Assembly: GCA_945879015.1 (NCBI GenBank)
Contig: CAMCUO010000028.1
Coordinates: 1 to 35,188, forward strand
DNA: 35,188 nucleotides
Direction: 5' to 3'
DNA from: Chitinophaga pinensis
GTDB lineage: Bacteria; Bacteroidota; Bacteroidia; 2-12-FULL-35-15
Below, one piece after another: positions 27,962 through 35,188 of the stretch. Position numbers and translations under genes: made by a program. The notes under the pieces are model-generated. The model was given only the letters and a program-made list of their open reading frames with translations. It did no database searches and was not told where the DNA came from. How positions within the stretch are numbered: the first letter of the stretch is position 1; every line of letters starts with the position of its first letter.

Positions 27962-28055
27962 GTCATTGCGAGGAACGAAGCAATCTCACACCAGCATTGT
28001 CAGCCCATGATGGAGGAGATTGCCACATCCCGCAAAAGGCGGGACTCGCAATGAC
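27962..28055 (-). repeat. Dispersed GTCATTGCGAG repeat, copy 3 (inverted)
   Basis: It begins GTCATTGCGAGG and ends CTCGCAATGAC. Read on the minus strand it follows copy 2 closely, including TCCCGC/GCGGGA, GATGTGGCAATCTC and GGGCTGACAATGCTGGTGTG. Copies 2 and 3 thus form ~95-bp inverted repeats about 3.2 kb apart, around the ydcF, M1 and L,D-transpeptidase genes. Confidence 0.9.
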
Positions 28056-28088
28056 GCTCCGTAATGTAGATTAGCGTCCCAGAATGGC

Positions 28089-28370
28089 TTAGATTTCTTT
28101 CGACTTAGCCAGAAACTTAATTACGTCTTCACCCAATTTTTCTTTGATTTGAGAAAAGTGTTTTTTTACTTCTGCTCTAGTTTTTAAATTTTTTGTGCTG
28201 TTCACTTTCGAGATTAATTCATCTGCTAGGTCTACGCAGTCGTCAACAAGCTTTTCAATTTGAGCTTCCGTTGCTTTGGAATCCCCATTTAACAATGCTG
28301 AGTAATATTCTTCAATTACATCTCCTATTATGTGGTTGATGTCTCTTTTAAGGTCTCTGCGGTTAGCCAT
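28089..28370 (-). CDS. Conserved small helical protein downstream of valS
   Basis: This 93-residue protein is unrecognised. It has no signal peptide or membrane segment. It is almost entirely helical and charged (RRDLKRDINHIIGDVIEEYY … IEKLVDDCVDLADELISKVN … HFSQIKEKLGEDVIKFLAKS). It starts 17 bp after the valS stop codon on the same strand, so it is probably co-transcribed with valS. Its function cannot be inferred from sequence alone. Confidence 0.75.
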   Translation of the reverse strand: MANRRDLKRDINHIIGDVIEEYYSALLNGDSKATEAQIEKLVDDCVDLADELISKVNSTKNLKTRAEVKKHFSQIKEKLGEDVIKFLAKSKEI

Positions 28371-28387
28371 TTGGTTTGTTTTAGGTA

Positions 28388-31021
28388 CTATTTTAATCCA
28401 GCCAATTGTTCTTCAATGGCTTTTATTTTTGATTCGGCATCTGCCAATTTCTTCTTTTCATTTTCAACCATCTCTGGTTTTGCGTTTGCTACAAATTTTT
28501 CATTCGCAAGTTTTGTAATAACGGATTTTAAGAAACCTTTATTATAATCAAGATCTTTAGCTAAACGTTCTTTTTCTGCAGCCACATCAATGTTTTGTGA
28601 AAGTGGAACATAATACTCGGCATGTTTTAATACAAATGAAAATGCTCCATCTACTTTTGCTGTAACGTATTCGAAGCTACTTAAATTACATAGTTTGATA
28701 ATTAGCGAATCATAAGTTTTAATGATTTCTCCTTGATTTACTTTTTCAAATACTTGTAATTTTTCTTTCGGAGAAATATTTTTTTGTTTTCTAATGTTTC
28801 GAATGTTGGTAATCACTTCCATTACCACATCAAAATGTTTAATGATATCAGAGCTTTCATTTTTTGTTTTCGGCCATTCTGCAACAATAATGCAATCTTT
28901 ATCAGAGCGCTCAGCAATTAAATGCCAAATTTCTTCAGTAATAAATGGCATGAAGGGGTGAAGCACTTTTAATATTTTTTCTAAGAAAACAATTGTCGCT
29001 TCATAAGTTACTTTATCAATCGGTAATGATTTTCCATCTATAAATTCCGGTTTAATCATTTCTAAATACCAAGCACAGAAATCGTCCCATACTAATTTGT
29101 AAGTTGTCATCAATGCTTCGCTCATTCTATATTTAGAATACAAGTCGTTGATGATTTCTACTTGCTCATTGAATTTTGCATGAAACCATTGTACAGCAAT
29201 TTTATTAGAGTCGTTTTGTTTGATGTCGGCACTTACTTCGAAACCATTAATCAATCGGAATGCATTCCAAACTTTATTTGAAAAATTTCTTCCTTGTTCA
29301 CACATGCTATCATCAAACGGTAAATCGTTTCCAGCTGGGGAACACAATAACATTCCAACTCGAACTCCATCCGCTCCGTATTTTTCAATAAGTTCAATTG
29401 GGTCGGGCGAGTTGCCAAGCGACTTGCTCATTTTTCTTCCTTGCTTATCTCTAACAATTCCTGTTAAATAAACATTGGTAAATGGTTTTTTTCCTTGATA
29501 TTCATAACCAGCAATAATCATACGAGCTACCCAGAAAAATAAAATTTCGGGAGCAGTAACTAAATCATTTGTTGGATAATAATATTTAATGTCTTTTCCA
29601 TCCGGATTTTTAAATCCATCAAATACACTTATCGGCCAAAGCCAAGAAGAGAACCAAGTATCAAGAACATCTTCATCTTGTTTTATTTCTTCTTTTTCGA
29701 CTTCTAACTTTTGACTTTTGAATTTTTCAATTGCTTCTTCAATTGTTTTCGCTACAACTGCGTTTCCTTTGTTATCATACCATGCAGGAATTCTTTGACC
29801 CCACCATAACTGACGAGAGATACACCAGTCGTGAACATTTTCCATCCAATGCTTGTAAGTGTTTAAAAACTTTTCAGGAATTAATTTTATTTCTCCATTC
29901 AAAACATTTTCCAAAGCAGGTTTAGAAACTTGGTCCATCTTCAAAAACCATTGCATTGATAACTTCGGCTCTATAACTGCATTCGTTCGTTCACTGTAGC
30001 CAACTTTATTTTTGATGTCTTCGATTTTTACAATCTGCCCCATCTCTTCTAAATCTTTCGCAATTTTTTTACGAACAGCAAAGCGATCTTCCCCGATATA
30101 AAATTGTGCAGCAGCACTCATTTTTCCATCAGCTGCAATGGTGTCAATTACCTCAAGTTTGTGTTTAACTCCCAAGTTGTAATCGTTAATATCGTGAGCA
30201 GGTGTTACTTTTAAAGCACCTGTTCCAAATTCTAAATCAATATAAGTATCAAAAATAATTGGCACCGAACGGTTTACCATTGGAATAATAGCTCGTTTTC
30301 CTTTTAGATGTTTGTAGCGTTCATCATCAGGATGCACACACACAGCGGTATCGCCCAATATTGTTTCTGGACGAGTAGTCGCAACAGTTATAAATTCTTC
30401 TGTTCCTTCAATTTTATATTTTACATAATATAATTTGGAATTTACTTCTTTGTGAATTACTTCCTCATCCGAAACGGCCGTTAATCCCTGAGGATCCCAA
30501 TTCACCATTCTAACGCCTCTATAAATGTGTCCTTTATTATATAAGTCGATAAACACATCAATAACGGCTTCGCTCAAGTCATCTTCCATTGTAAAACGAG
30601 TACGATCCCAATCGCAAGACGCACCTAATTTTTCCAATTGTTTTAAAATAATTCCACCGTACTTTTCTTTCCATTCCCAAGCATGTTTAAGGAAATCTTC
30701 ACGAGATAAATCCGTTTTTTTAATTCCTTTTTCTGCAAGCAATGCCACCACTTTTGCTTCAGTAGCAATAGATGCGTGGTCGGTTCCTGGAACCCAGCAA
30801 GCATTTTTTCCTTGCATCCGAGCTCTTCTAATTAATACGTCTTGAATGGTGTTATTGAGCATGTGGCCCATGTGTAACACTCCTGTAACATTGGGTGGTG
30901 GTATAACAATTGTATAGGGTTCGCGCTCATCTGGCGTTGATTTAAAAAATTTATGCTTTAACCAATGGGCGTACCACTTGTCTTCAGTAATTTTAGGGTC
31001 GTATGTTTTAGGAATTTCCAT
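28388..31021 (-). CDS. valS: Valine--tRNA ligase
   Basis: This class I aminoacyl-tRNA synthetase charges tRNA-Val. It has 877 residues, full length. The HIGH motif is HMGH at 50-53 in PPPNVTGVLHMGHML, and the KMSKS loop is GRKMSKSLGNS near residue 530. The editing (CP1) domain contains TTRPETILGDTAV, and the anticodon-binding domain and C-terminal coiled coil (DVAAEKERLAKDLDYNKGF … KLADAESKIKAIEEQLAGLK) are present, as in ValS. A second small gene follows in the same unit. Confidence 0.98.
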   Translation of the reverse strand: MEIPKTYDPKITEDKWYAHWLKHKFFKSTPDEREPYTIVIPPPNVTGVLHMGHMLNNTIQDVLIRRARMQGKNACWVPGTDHASIATEAKVVALLAEKGIKKTDLSREDFLKHAWEWKEKYGGIILKQLEKLGASCDWDRTRFTMEDDLSEAVIDVFIDLYNKGHIYRGVRMVNWDPQGLTAVSDEEVIHKEVNSKLYYVKYKIEGTEEFITVATTRPETILGDTAVCVHPDDERYKHLKGKRAIIPMVNRSVPIIFDTYIDLEFGTGALKVTPAHDINDYNLGVKHKLEVIDTIAADGKMSAAAQFYIGEDRFAVRKKIAKDLEEMGQIVKIEDIKNKVGYSERTNAVIEPKLSMQWFLKMDQVSKPALENVLNGEIKLIPEKFLNTYKHWMENVHDWCISRQLWWGQRIPAWYDNKGNAVVAKTIEEAIEKFKSQKLEVEKEEIKQDEDVLDTWFSSWLWPISVFDGFKNPDGKDIKYYYPTNDLVTAPEILFFWVARMIIAGYEYQGKKPFTNVYLTGIVRDKQGRKMSKSLGNSPDPIELIEKYGADGVRVGMLLCSPAGNDLPFDDSMCEQGRNFSNKVWNAFRLINGFEVSADIKQNDSNKIAVQWFHAKFNEQVEIINDLYSKYRMSEALMTTYKLVWDDFCAWYLEMIKPEFIDGKSLPIDKVTYEATIVFLEKILKVLHPFMPFITEEIWHLIAERSDKDCIIVAEWPKTKNESSDIIKHFDVVMEVITNIRNIRKQKNISPKEKLQVFEKVNQGEIIKTYDSLIIKLCNLSSFEYVTAKVDGAFSFVLKHAEYYVPLSQNIDVAAEKERLAKDLDYNKGFLKSVITKLANEKFVANAKPEMVENEKKKLADAESKIKAIEEQLAGLK

Positions 31022-31056
31022 ATTTATTTACTTACTTCGTTCTGCAAAAAAGTAGG

Positions 31057-31064
31057 CAAATCTA
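31057..31064 (-). promoter_or_regulatory. Candidate -7 box of valS
   Basis: The minus strand reads TAGATTTG, matching TAnnTTTG, with a predicted leader of about 30 nt before the valS ATG. No TTTG at -33 is seen; that region is A-rich. Confidence 0.45.
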
Positions 31065-31164
31065 CTAAAAATTAATTTTCCTTTCTTTTTTTGATTATGG
31101 CATGGTTTTGGCTATAATTCAAGAGAAGAAATTTAACCCAAAAACGATTAAATTTTATATTAAA

Positions 31165-31641
31165 ATGAAAAAATTAGCACTTACAATCGGAACACTATTG
31201 CTTACTTTATTTGTTGCATCTGCACAAGAAAAAGTAACTACTCCGCTAGCTCCAACAAGCTTAGCGGAAATTACGTTTGACAAAGAAACTCATGATTTTG
31301 GGACTGTGGAATACGCAGGTAATGGAACATATGAGTTTAAATTCAAAAATACTGGTAAAGAGCCTTTAATAATTTCGGATGCAAAAGGTTCTTGCGGTTG
31401 CACAGTACCTACTTATCCTAAAAATATACCTATTAAACCAGGTGAAAATCAGGTAATTAAGGTGACTTACGACACAAAACGCGCAGGAAACTTCAACAAA
31501 ACGGTAACCGTTACGTCAAATGCTACAACAGCTTCAAAAACATTAACTATTAAAGGAAAAGTAGAACCTGCTCCTACCGAAGAGACATTTCCTTCGAATG
31601 GAAAAAAAGATGATGGTGCAACCCCATTAGAAAAACATTAA
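31165..31641 (+). CDS. DUF1573 secreted protein, copy 1
   Basis: I choose the ATG at 31165, giving 158 residues starting MKKLALTIGTLLLTLFVASAQ, a signal peptide. The ATG at 31102 would bury this signal and is rejected. One DUF1573 (Ig-like, ASH/PapD-related) domain follows: ITFDKETHDFGTVEYAGNGT, FKFKNTGKEPLIISDAKGSC, GCTVPTYPK, then VTYDTKRAGNFNKTVTVTSN. A short charged tail ends the protein. It is the first of three tandem paralogues. Such proteins are abundant in Bacteroidota envelopes; the role is unknown. Confidence 0.92.
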   Translation: MKKLALTIGTLLLTLFVASAQEKVTTPLAPTSLAEITFDKETHDFGTVEYAGNGTYEFKFKNTGKEPLIISDAKGSCGCTVPTYPKNIPIKPGENQVIKVTYDTKRAGNFNKTVTVTSNATTASKTLTIKGKVEPAPTEETFPSNGKKDDGATPLEKH

Positions 31642-31682
31642 AAATAAATAAAATAAATAATCAAATCTCAAAATCACAAACA

Positions 31683-32141
31683 ATGAAAAAAGTTATCCTA
31701 TCAATTGGCTTAATGTTATGTGTTGCGGTAGGTGCAAATGCACAAGAAGCCGTAACACCAAATCCAGTAAATCCAAATGCTCCAAAATTCAAATTTGAAG
31801 CAGAAACAATGGATTATGGAACAATAGAACACAATGCAAACGGTGATCGTGAATTCAAATTCACAAACGTTGGTAAAGAACCATTAATTATTTCTAACGC
31901 AGTAGGGTCATGTGGATGTACTACTCCAGTTTGGCCAAAAGAACCAATTAAACCAGGTGCTTCTGCTGTTATTAAAGTTCATTATGCTACAGATAGAGTA
32001 GGACAATTTGAAAAAACAGTTACGTTAACTTCAAATGCTGATACTCCTTCAAAGATTATTAAAATAAAAGGAGTTGTTAAACCAGATCCAACACCTGCTC
32101 CAGCACCAGGAACAGTTGCTCCTGCTGAGCAAAAGCACTAA
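31683..32141 (+). CDS. DUF1573 secreted protein, copy 2
   Basis: This 152-residue protein has the signal peptide MKKVILSIGLMLCVAVGANAQ. A single DUF1573 domain shows FEAETMDYGTIEHNANGDRE, KEPLIISNAVGSCGCTTPVW and VHYATDRVGQFEKTVTLTSN. The C-terminal tail is rich in Pro/Ala (PDPTPAPAPGTVAPAEQKH). It is very close to copy 1 in the domain and lies 41 bp downstream, so it is probably co-transcribed. A strong hairpin follows. Confidence 0.93.
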   Translation: MKKVILSIGLMLCVAVGANAQEAVTPNPVNPNAPKFKFEAETMDYGTIEHNANGDREFKFTNVGKEPLIISNAVGSCGCTTPVWPKEPIKPGASAVIKVHYATDRVGQFEKTVTLTSNADTPSKIIKIKGVVKPDPTPAPAPGTVAPAEQKH

Positions 32142-32163
32142 TTTGTTTTTATTAGTATCTCTT

Positions 32164-32198
32164 CAAGCCCTTTCAAATATTATATTTGAAAGGGCTTG
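32164..32198 (+). terminator. Hairpin after DUF1573 copy 2
   Basis: CAAGCCCTTTCAAAT (32164-32178) pairs perfectly with ATTTGAAAGGGCTTG (32184-32198), a 15-bp stem with a 5-nt loop. The following sequence TCGCTTTCT is only partly T-rich. It is probably a terminator or a 3' stabilising stem. Its 3' arm contains the TTTG of the next promoter. Confidence 0.7.
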
Positions 32199-32217
32199 TC
32201 GCTTTCTATTAAATTTG
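32185..32217 (+). promoter_or_regulatory. Promoter of DUF1573 copy 3, predicted leaderless
   Basis: TTTG (32185-32188), 21 bases, TAAATTTG (32210-32217): full match to the Bacteroidota consensus. The ATG is at 32222, only 4 bases after the -7 box, so the transcript should begin at or next to the start codon. Confidence 0.65.
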
Positions 32218-32221
32218 TAAT

Positions 32222-32614
32222 ATGAAAAGATTGAAAACACATTTTTTAATTTCTATGGTTATTATAGTTATAATCCTTAGCCCAGCTTTTTCACAAGAGA
32301 TAAAATTCAAAGAAACCAAACATAATTTTGGTTTTGTACATGAAGGAGATACAGTGAAACTGGATTACGAATTTAAAAATATTGGAGATAAGCCTTTGAT
32401 AATCTCTAATTATGAAGTAGAATGTGGTTGTACTAAAATGGAAAGTGTTGTAAGTCCAATTGAACCTGGACAAACATATATCCTGAAAGTAACATTTGAT
32501 ACACATCAAAAATACGACCGACAAGATAGAATCATAAAGATACTTTCAAACGCAACAAACTCTCCTTCCGAATTACGTTTTAAAGGCGTAGTGCTTAAAC
32601 CTAAGAAAAAATAA
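32222..32614 (+). CDS. DUF1573 secreted protein, copy 3
   Basis: This 130-residue protein has a signal peptide (LKTHFLISMVIIVIILSPAFS, cut near SFSQ). A single DUF1573 domain follows: IKFKETKHNFGFVHEGDTVK, FKNIGDKPLIISNYEVECGC, then VTFDTHQKYDRQDRIIKILS. It is more divergent than copies 1 and 2 (VECGCTKMES in place of GSCGCT-P) and has no Pro-rich tail, ending in LKPKKK. It has its own promoter. Confidence 0.9.
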   Translation: MKRLKTHFLISMVIIVIILSPAFSQEIKFKETKHNFGFVHEGDTVKLDYEFKNIGDKPLIISNYEVECGCTKMESVVSPIEPGQTYILKVTFDTHQKYDRQDRIIKILSNATNSPSELRFKGVVLKPKKK

Positions 32615-32647
32615 ATTGCACTCATTTAATTAGTATTAGTAACTTTG
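32615..32647 (+). promoter_or_regulatory. Promoter of the aminotransferase gene
   Basis: ATTG (32615-32618), 21 bases, TAACTTTG (32640-32647). The -7 box matches exactly and the -33 box at three of four bases. The predicted leader is about 20 nt. Confidence 0.6.
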
Positions 32648-32671
32648 AGCACTTTTTAAAACAATCTAAAA

Positions 32672-33871
32672 ATGCCAAAAGTTTCTTCCAAGGGCAATTC
32701 AATGCCTTCTTCACCCATTCGTAAATTGGTTCCATTTGCCGAAGCTGCAAAAAAGCGCGGAACAAAAATATACCATCTAAATATCGGGCAACCCGATATT
32801 GAAACTCCTGAAGTGATGTTGAATGCAATTAAGAATACAGATGTTAAAGTATTGGAATATTCTCATTCGGCTGGTATTGAATCCTACCGAAAAAAATTAG
32901 CTGGATACTACGGAACATTCAATATCAACATTGATCAAAACGATATAATTATTACTACGGGTGGTTCAGAAGCAATTTCTATTGCAATGATGGCTTGTTT
33001 TAATGATGGAGATGAAATAATTATTCCAGAACCTTTTTATGCAAACTACAATGGCTTTTCTTGTGCAGCAGATGTGAAAGTTGTTCCGGTTAAATCATTT
33101 ATCGAAACTGGATTTGCTTTACCACCGATTTCTGAATTCGAAAAATTAATTTCTCCAAAAACAAAAGGGATTATGATTTGTAATCCCGGAAACCCAACGG
33201 GATATTTGTATTCAAGAGAAGAGTTAGAATCGTTAAAACAATTAGTATTGAAATACGATTTGTTTTTATTGAGTGATGAGGTGTACCGTGAATTTTGTTA
33301 CGATGGAAAAGAATATGTTTCTGTAATGCATTTAACAGGAATTGATAACAATGTTATTTTGTTGGATTCAATTTCAAAACGCTATAGCGCATGTGGAGCA
33401 AGAATCGGAGCGTTGATTTCTAAAAATAAAGAAGTGATGTCGACTGCCATGAAATTTGCTCAGGCTAGATTGAGTCCGCCTACATTCGGACAAATAGGAG
33501 CAGAAGCAGCTCTGAATACACCAAAAGAATATTTTGATAAAGTGCAAAAGGAATATGTTTCAAGAAGAGATTTTGTAATTGAAGCATTAAATAAAATGGA
33601 TGGAGTGTTTTGTCCGAAACCAAGTGGAGCATTTTATTGTATTGCAAGATTGCCAATTGATAATTCAGATAAATTTTGTCAATGGTTGTTGGAATCGTTT
33701 GAACATGAAAAACAAACAGTTATGTTGGCTCCAGCAACAGGATTTTATTCCACTCCTGGCGCAGGATTAAATGAGGTTCGATTAGCTTATGTACTAAATA
33801 AAGAGGATTTAAAAAATGCAATGATTTGTCTAGAAAATGCCCTGAAAGTCTATCCTGGTAAAACAAATTAA
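32672..33871 (+). CDS. Pyridoxal phosphate-dependent aminotransferase, class I/II
   Basis: This 399-residue cytoplasmic enzyme belongs to the aspartate/alanine-type aminotransferases. Visible features: IYHLNIGQPDIETPE (about 33-47), TTGGSEAISIAM, NPGNPTGYLYS (171-181), Asp202 in LLSDEVYREF contacting the cofactor, and the Schiff-base Lys236 in DSISKRYSACGARIG. The C-terminal ATGFY…LNEVRLAYV contains the substrate carboxylate-binding Arg. Amino donor specificity cannot be read reliably; aspartate/aromatic-like is likely. It is a single-gene unit with its own promoter and terminator. Confidence 0.93.
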   Translation: MPKVSSKGNSMPSSPIRKLVPFAEAAKKRGTKIYHLNIGQPDIETPEVMLNAIKNTDVKVLEYSHSAGIESYRKKLAGYYGTFNINIDQNDIIITTGGSEAISIAMMACFNDGDEIIIPEPFYANYNGFSCAADVKVVPVKSFIETGFALPPISEFEKLISPKTKGIMICNPGNPTGYLYSREELESLKQLVLKYDLFLLSDEVYREFCYDGKEYVSVMHLTGIDNNVILLDSISKRYSACGARIGALISKNKEVMSTAMKFAQARLSPPTFGQIGAEAALNTPKEYFDKVQKEYVSRRDFVIEALNKMDGVFCPKPSGAFYCIARLPIDNSDKFCQWLLESFEHEKQTVMLAPATGFYSTPGAGLNEVRLAYVLNKEDLKNAMICLENALKVYPGKTN

Positions 33872-33894
33872 ACAATCTGTTTCTAACTAAATTG

Positions 33895-33933
33895 AATCCC
33901 ATTCGTAGAATATACCGATGGGATTTGCTTTTT
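33895..33933 (+). terminator. Terminator after the aminotransferase gene
   Basis: AATCCCAT (33895-33902) pairs with ATGGGATT (33918-33925), followed by TGCTTTTT. The loop is 15 nt. The tail overlaps the -33 element of the following promoter. Confidence 0.7.
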
Positions 33934-33954
33934 AGCTCAAAATGGTTAATTTAG
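33924..33954 (+). promoter_or_regulatory. Promoter of the M23 peptidase gene
   Basis: TTTG (33924-33927), 19 bases, TAATTTAG (33947-33954): one mismatch to TAnnTTTG. The predicted leader to the ATG at 33982 is about 23 nt. Confidence 0.55.
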
Positions 33955-33981
33955 CTATCCCAAAATCTGCGGTGGGGCTAT

Positions 33982-34995
33982 ATGGACACATTAAAATTTT
34001 ACTTCTTTTCGAAAAAAAATGCTTTTCTATTGATTAGCATGTTGTATTTTTTTGCAATAAAGGCAAGTGCTATTATAACTGTAGGAGGTCCAGAAGACAG
34101 TCTCTCTGCTTCATCAAAGCCAAAAAGTTTAATTCAAAATATGAACCGTGAGCAATTGAGTTCATTGGTTGATTTTCTTTTTGAGATCGATACAATTCCA
34201 AGAGATTTGATGAAAGAAATAAATAAAGCGATTGCAGTTTTTAATGAAGAAGATGCTAAGCATGAATCTAAAACACAAATATATCCTTCTGTTCCATCAT
34301 CTGATCTTTATTCGAGTTGGGAAATAAATATGCTGTTTCCAGAAAAAGATATGCTAAAATTAAAAGGAGATACTTCTGTAACACTTTTATTAAATGGTGG
34401 TGAACGCGGAGATTATTTTCATCCGTTTAACGGACCAGTTACTTCAGGTTTCGGTTGGAGAGATAGTGCTCAACACAATGGTGTTGACATTGATTTAAAT
34501 AAAGGGGATAAAGTATGCGTTGCTTTTGATGGAATGGTTAGAATTGCCAAACGAAGTGGTGGTTTTGGAAATGTTGTAGTTGTGCGTCATTATAATGGGT
34601 TGGAAACGGTTTATGCTCATCTTTCAAAATTAAAAGTAAAACCTGGACAAGTTATTATTGCTGGACAAGTAGTTGGATGGGGTGGAAGCACAGGACATTC
34701 TACTGGTTCACATTTACATTTTGAAGTTCGATTTAAAGGTGTTCCAATTAATCCGAAATATTTAATTTCATTTAAAGAGCAAAAATTATTTTGTGATGCA
34801 ATCACTATTAAAAAAACGAAATGGGGTTTAGCTGCATTTCCTAAAGGAGAAAAAGAGCATATTATAGAAAAAGGAGATACCGTTTTTGAATTGGCAAAAC
34901 GTTACGCTACTACAATAGTTTCAATAAAACAAATTAATGGATTAACAGGTAGAGTTAGATTAAAACCTGGTCAGGTAATTTGTATTGCTCAATAA
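33982..34995 (+). CDS. M23 family metallopeptidase with LysM domain
   Basis: This 337-residue exported murein hydrolase, a likely D,D-endopeptidase, has an N-terminal signal or anchor (AFLLISMLYFFAIKASA, about 14-30). A helical linker (about 45-140) follows. The M23/LytM domain has all zinc and catalytic residues: His165 and Asp169 in HNGVDID, His213 in YAHLS, and His244/His246 in GSHLHFEVR. A C-terminal LysM (about 291-336), IIEKGDTVFELAKRYATTI then GLTGRVRLKPGQVI, would bind peptidoglycan. Such enzymes act in cell growth and separation. Since all metal ligands are present, it is probably an active enzyme and not an EnvC-type activator. Confidence 0.95.
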   Translation: MDTLKFYFFSKKNAFLLISMLYFFAIKASAIITVGGPEDSLSASSKPKSLIQNMNREQLSSLVDFLFEIDTIPRDLMKEINKAIAVFNEEDAKHESKTQIYPSVPSSDLYSSWEINMLFPEKDMLKLKGDTSVTLLLNGGERGDYFHPFNGPVTSGFGWRDSAQHNGVDIDLNKGDKVCVAFDGMVRIAKRSGGFGNVVVVRHYNGLETVYAHLSKLKVKPGQVIIAGQVVGWGGSTGHSTGSHLHFEVRFKGVPINPKYLISFKEQKLFCDAITIKKTKWGLAAFPKGEKEHIIEKGDTVFELAKRYATTIVSIKQINGLTGRVRLKPGQVICIAQ

Positions 34996-35107
34996 AGCAT
35001 TATTCAGCATTTTTGTTAAGCTTGTTTAAACATCTCATAAAAGGGTATAATAGCAAAAAATAGTTGGTAGAATTGGCTGAAAGCCAATACAGCAAAGAAT
35101 TTGAACT

Positions 35108-35142
35108 AAGGGTATTGAAAGTGGTTTCAATATCCTTTTTTT
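35108..35142 (+). terminator. Intrinsic terminator after the M23 gene
   Basis: AAGGGTATTGAAA (35108-35120) pairs with TTTCAATATCCTT (35125-35137; one G-T pair), a 13-bp stem with loop GTGG and a run of seven T (35136-35142). A smaller hairpin ATTGGCT/AGCCAAT lies upstream at 35072-35088. Confidence 0.88.
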
Positions 35143-35146
35143 GTAC

Positions 35147-35188
35147 ATGGAAAAATCAAAAAAAAGAGCTGTTGGGGCTGCAAAAGTT
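35147..35188 (+). CDS. Start of an unidentified gene, cut by the window end
   Basis: The ATG at 35147 opens 14 codons, MEKSKKRAVGAAKV, running off the window. The basic, Lys-rich N-terminus gives no family. The start lies directly after the terminator, so its promoter would have to overlap it. It could be chance. Confidence 0.35.
   Translation, partial: MEKSKKRAVGAAKV

Noticed and set aside
31102..31164. Upstream ATG extending DUF1573 copy 1 by 21 residues
   Set aside because: It would place non-hydrophobic residues before a clear signal peptide; the ATG at 31165 fits paralogues.

Overview
The window is chromosomal DNA from a member of the Bacteroidota, A+T-rich, probably an environmental Flavobacteriales/Sphingobacteriales-like lineage. 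Evidence: the tRNA-Gly/tRNA-Thr/tuf/tRNA-Trp/secE/nusG/rplKAJL/rpoBC order; a DUF3467 gene right after rpoC; DUF1573 proteins; a fused IcmF mutase; near absence of Shine-Dalgarno sequences; and several promoters of the Bacteroidota form TTTG-N19-21-TAnnTTTG. The exact genus cannot be read from the sequence.

Region 1 (1-13.9 kb, + strand) is the translation/transcription core: two tRNAs, EF-Tu, tRNA-Trp, SecE, NusG, ribosomal proteins L11, L1, L10 and L7/L12, RNA polymerase beta and beta', then DUF3467. The proteins are conventional. The spacers are less so: GC-rich hairpin repeats (rplK-rplA, rplA-rplJ), tandem A+T octamers (before rplK and rpoC), and terminator-like structures (rplL-rpoB, rpoB-rpoC) that could tune expression inside the operon. 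rpoB appears to start at TTG.

Region 2 (14-20.1 kb) is accessory and partly decayed: an exported bleomycin-hydrolase-type peptidase, a SPOR-domain protein, an unrecognised gene remnant, a small conserved protein, a scar joining the N-terminal half of a GNAT acetyltransferase to the C-terminal part of DNA polymerase IV, a Spy-like secreted protein, an AIM24/TIGR00266 protein, and a GxxExxY (PD-(D/E)XK-like) gene enclosed by doubled inverted repeats. That last unit looks like a small mobile or repeat-associated element and is the best candidate here for an undescribed system.

Region 3 (20.1-31 kb, mostly - strand) holds IcmF, a zinc aminopeptidase (COG4324), a YdcF/ElyC-like envelope protein (+), an operon of an L,D-transpeptidase-like protein and an M1 lipoprotein peptidase, a small conserved protein and ValS. 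Two inverted copies of a ~95-bp dispersed palindromic repeat flank the ydcF/M1/L,D-transpeptidase block; a third, decayed copy lies near 16.6 kb.

Region 4 (31-35.2 kb, + strand) holds three tandem DUF1573 secreted proteins, a class I aminotransferase, an M23-LysM murein hydrolase and the first codons of another gene. Several terminators here overlap the next gene's promoter, so transcription units are tightly packed.
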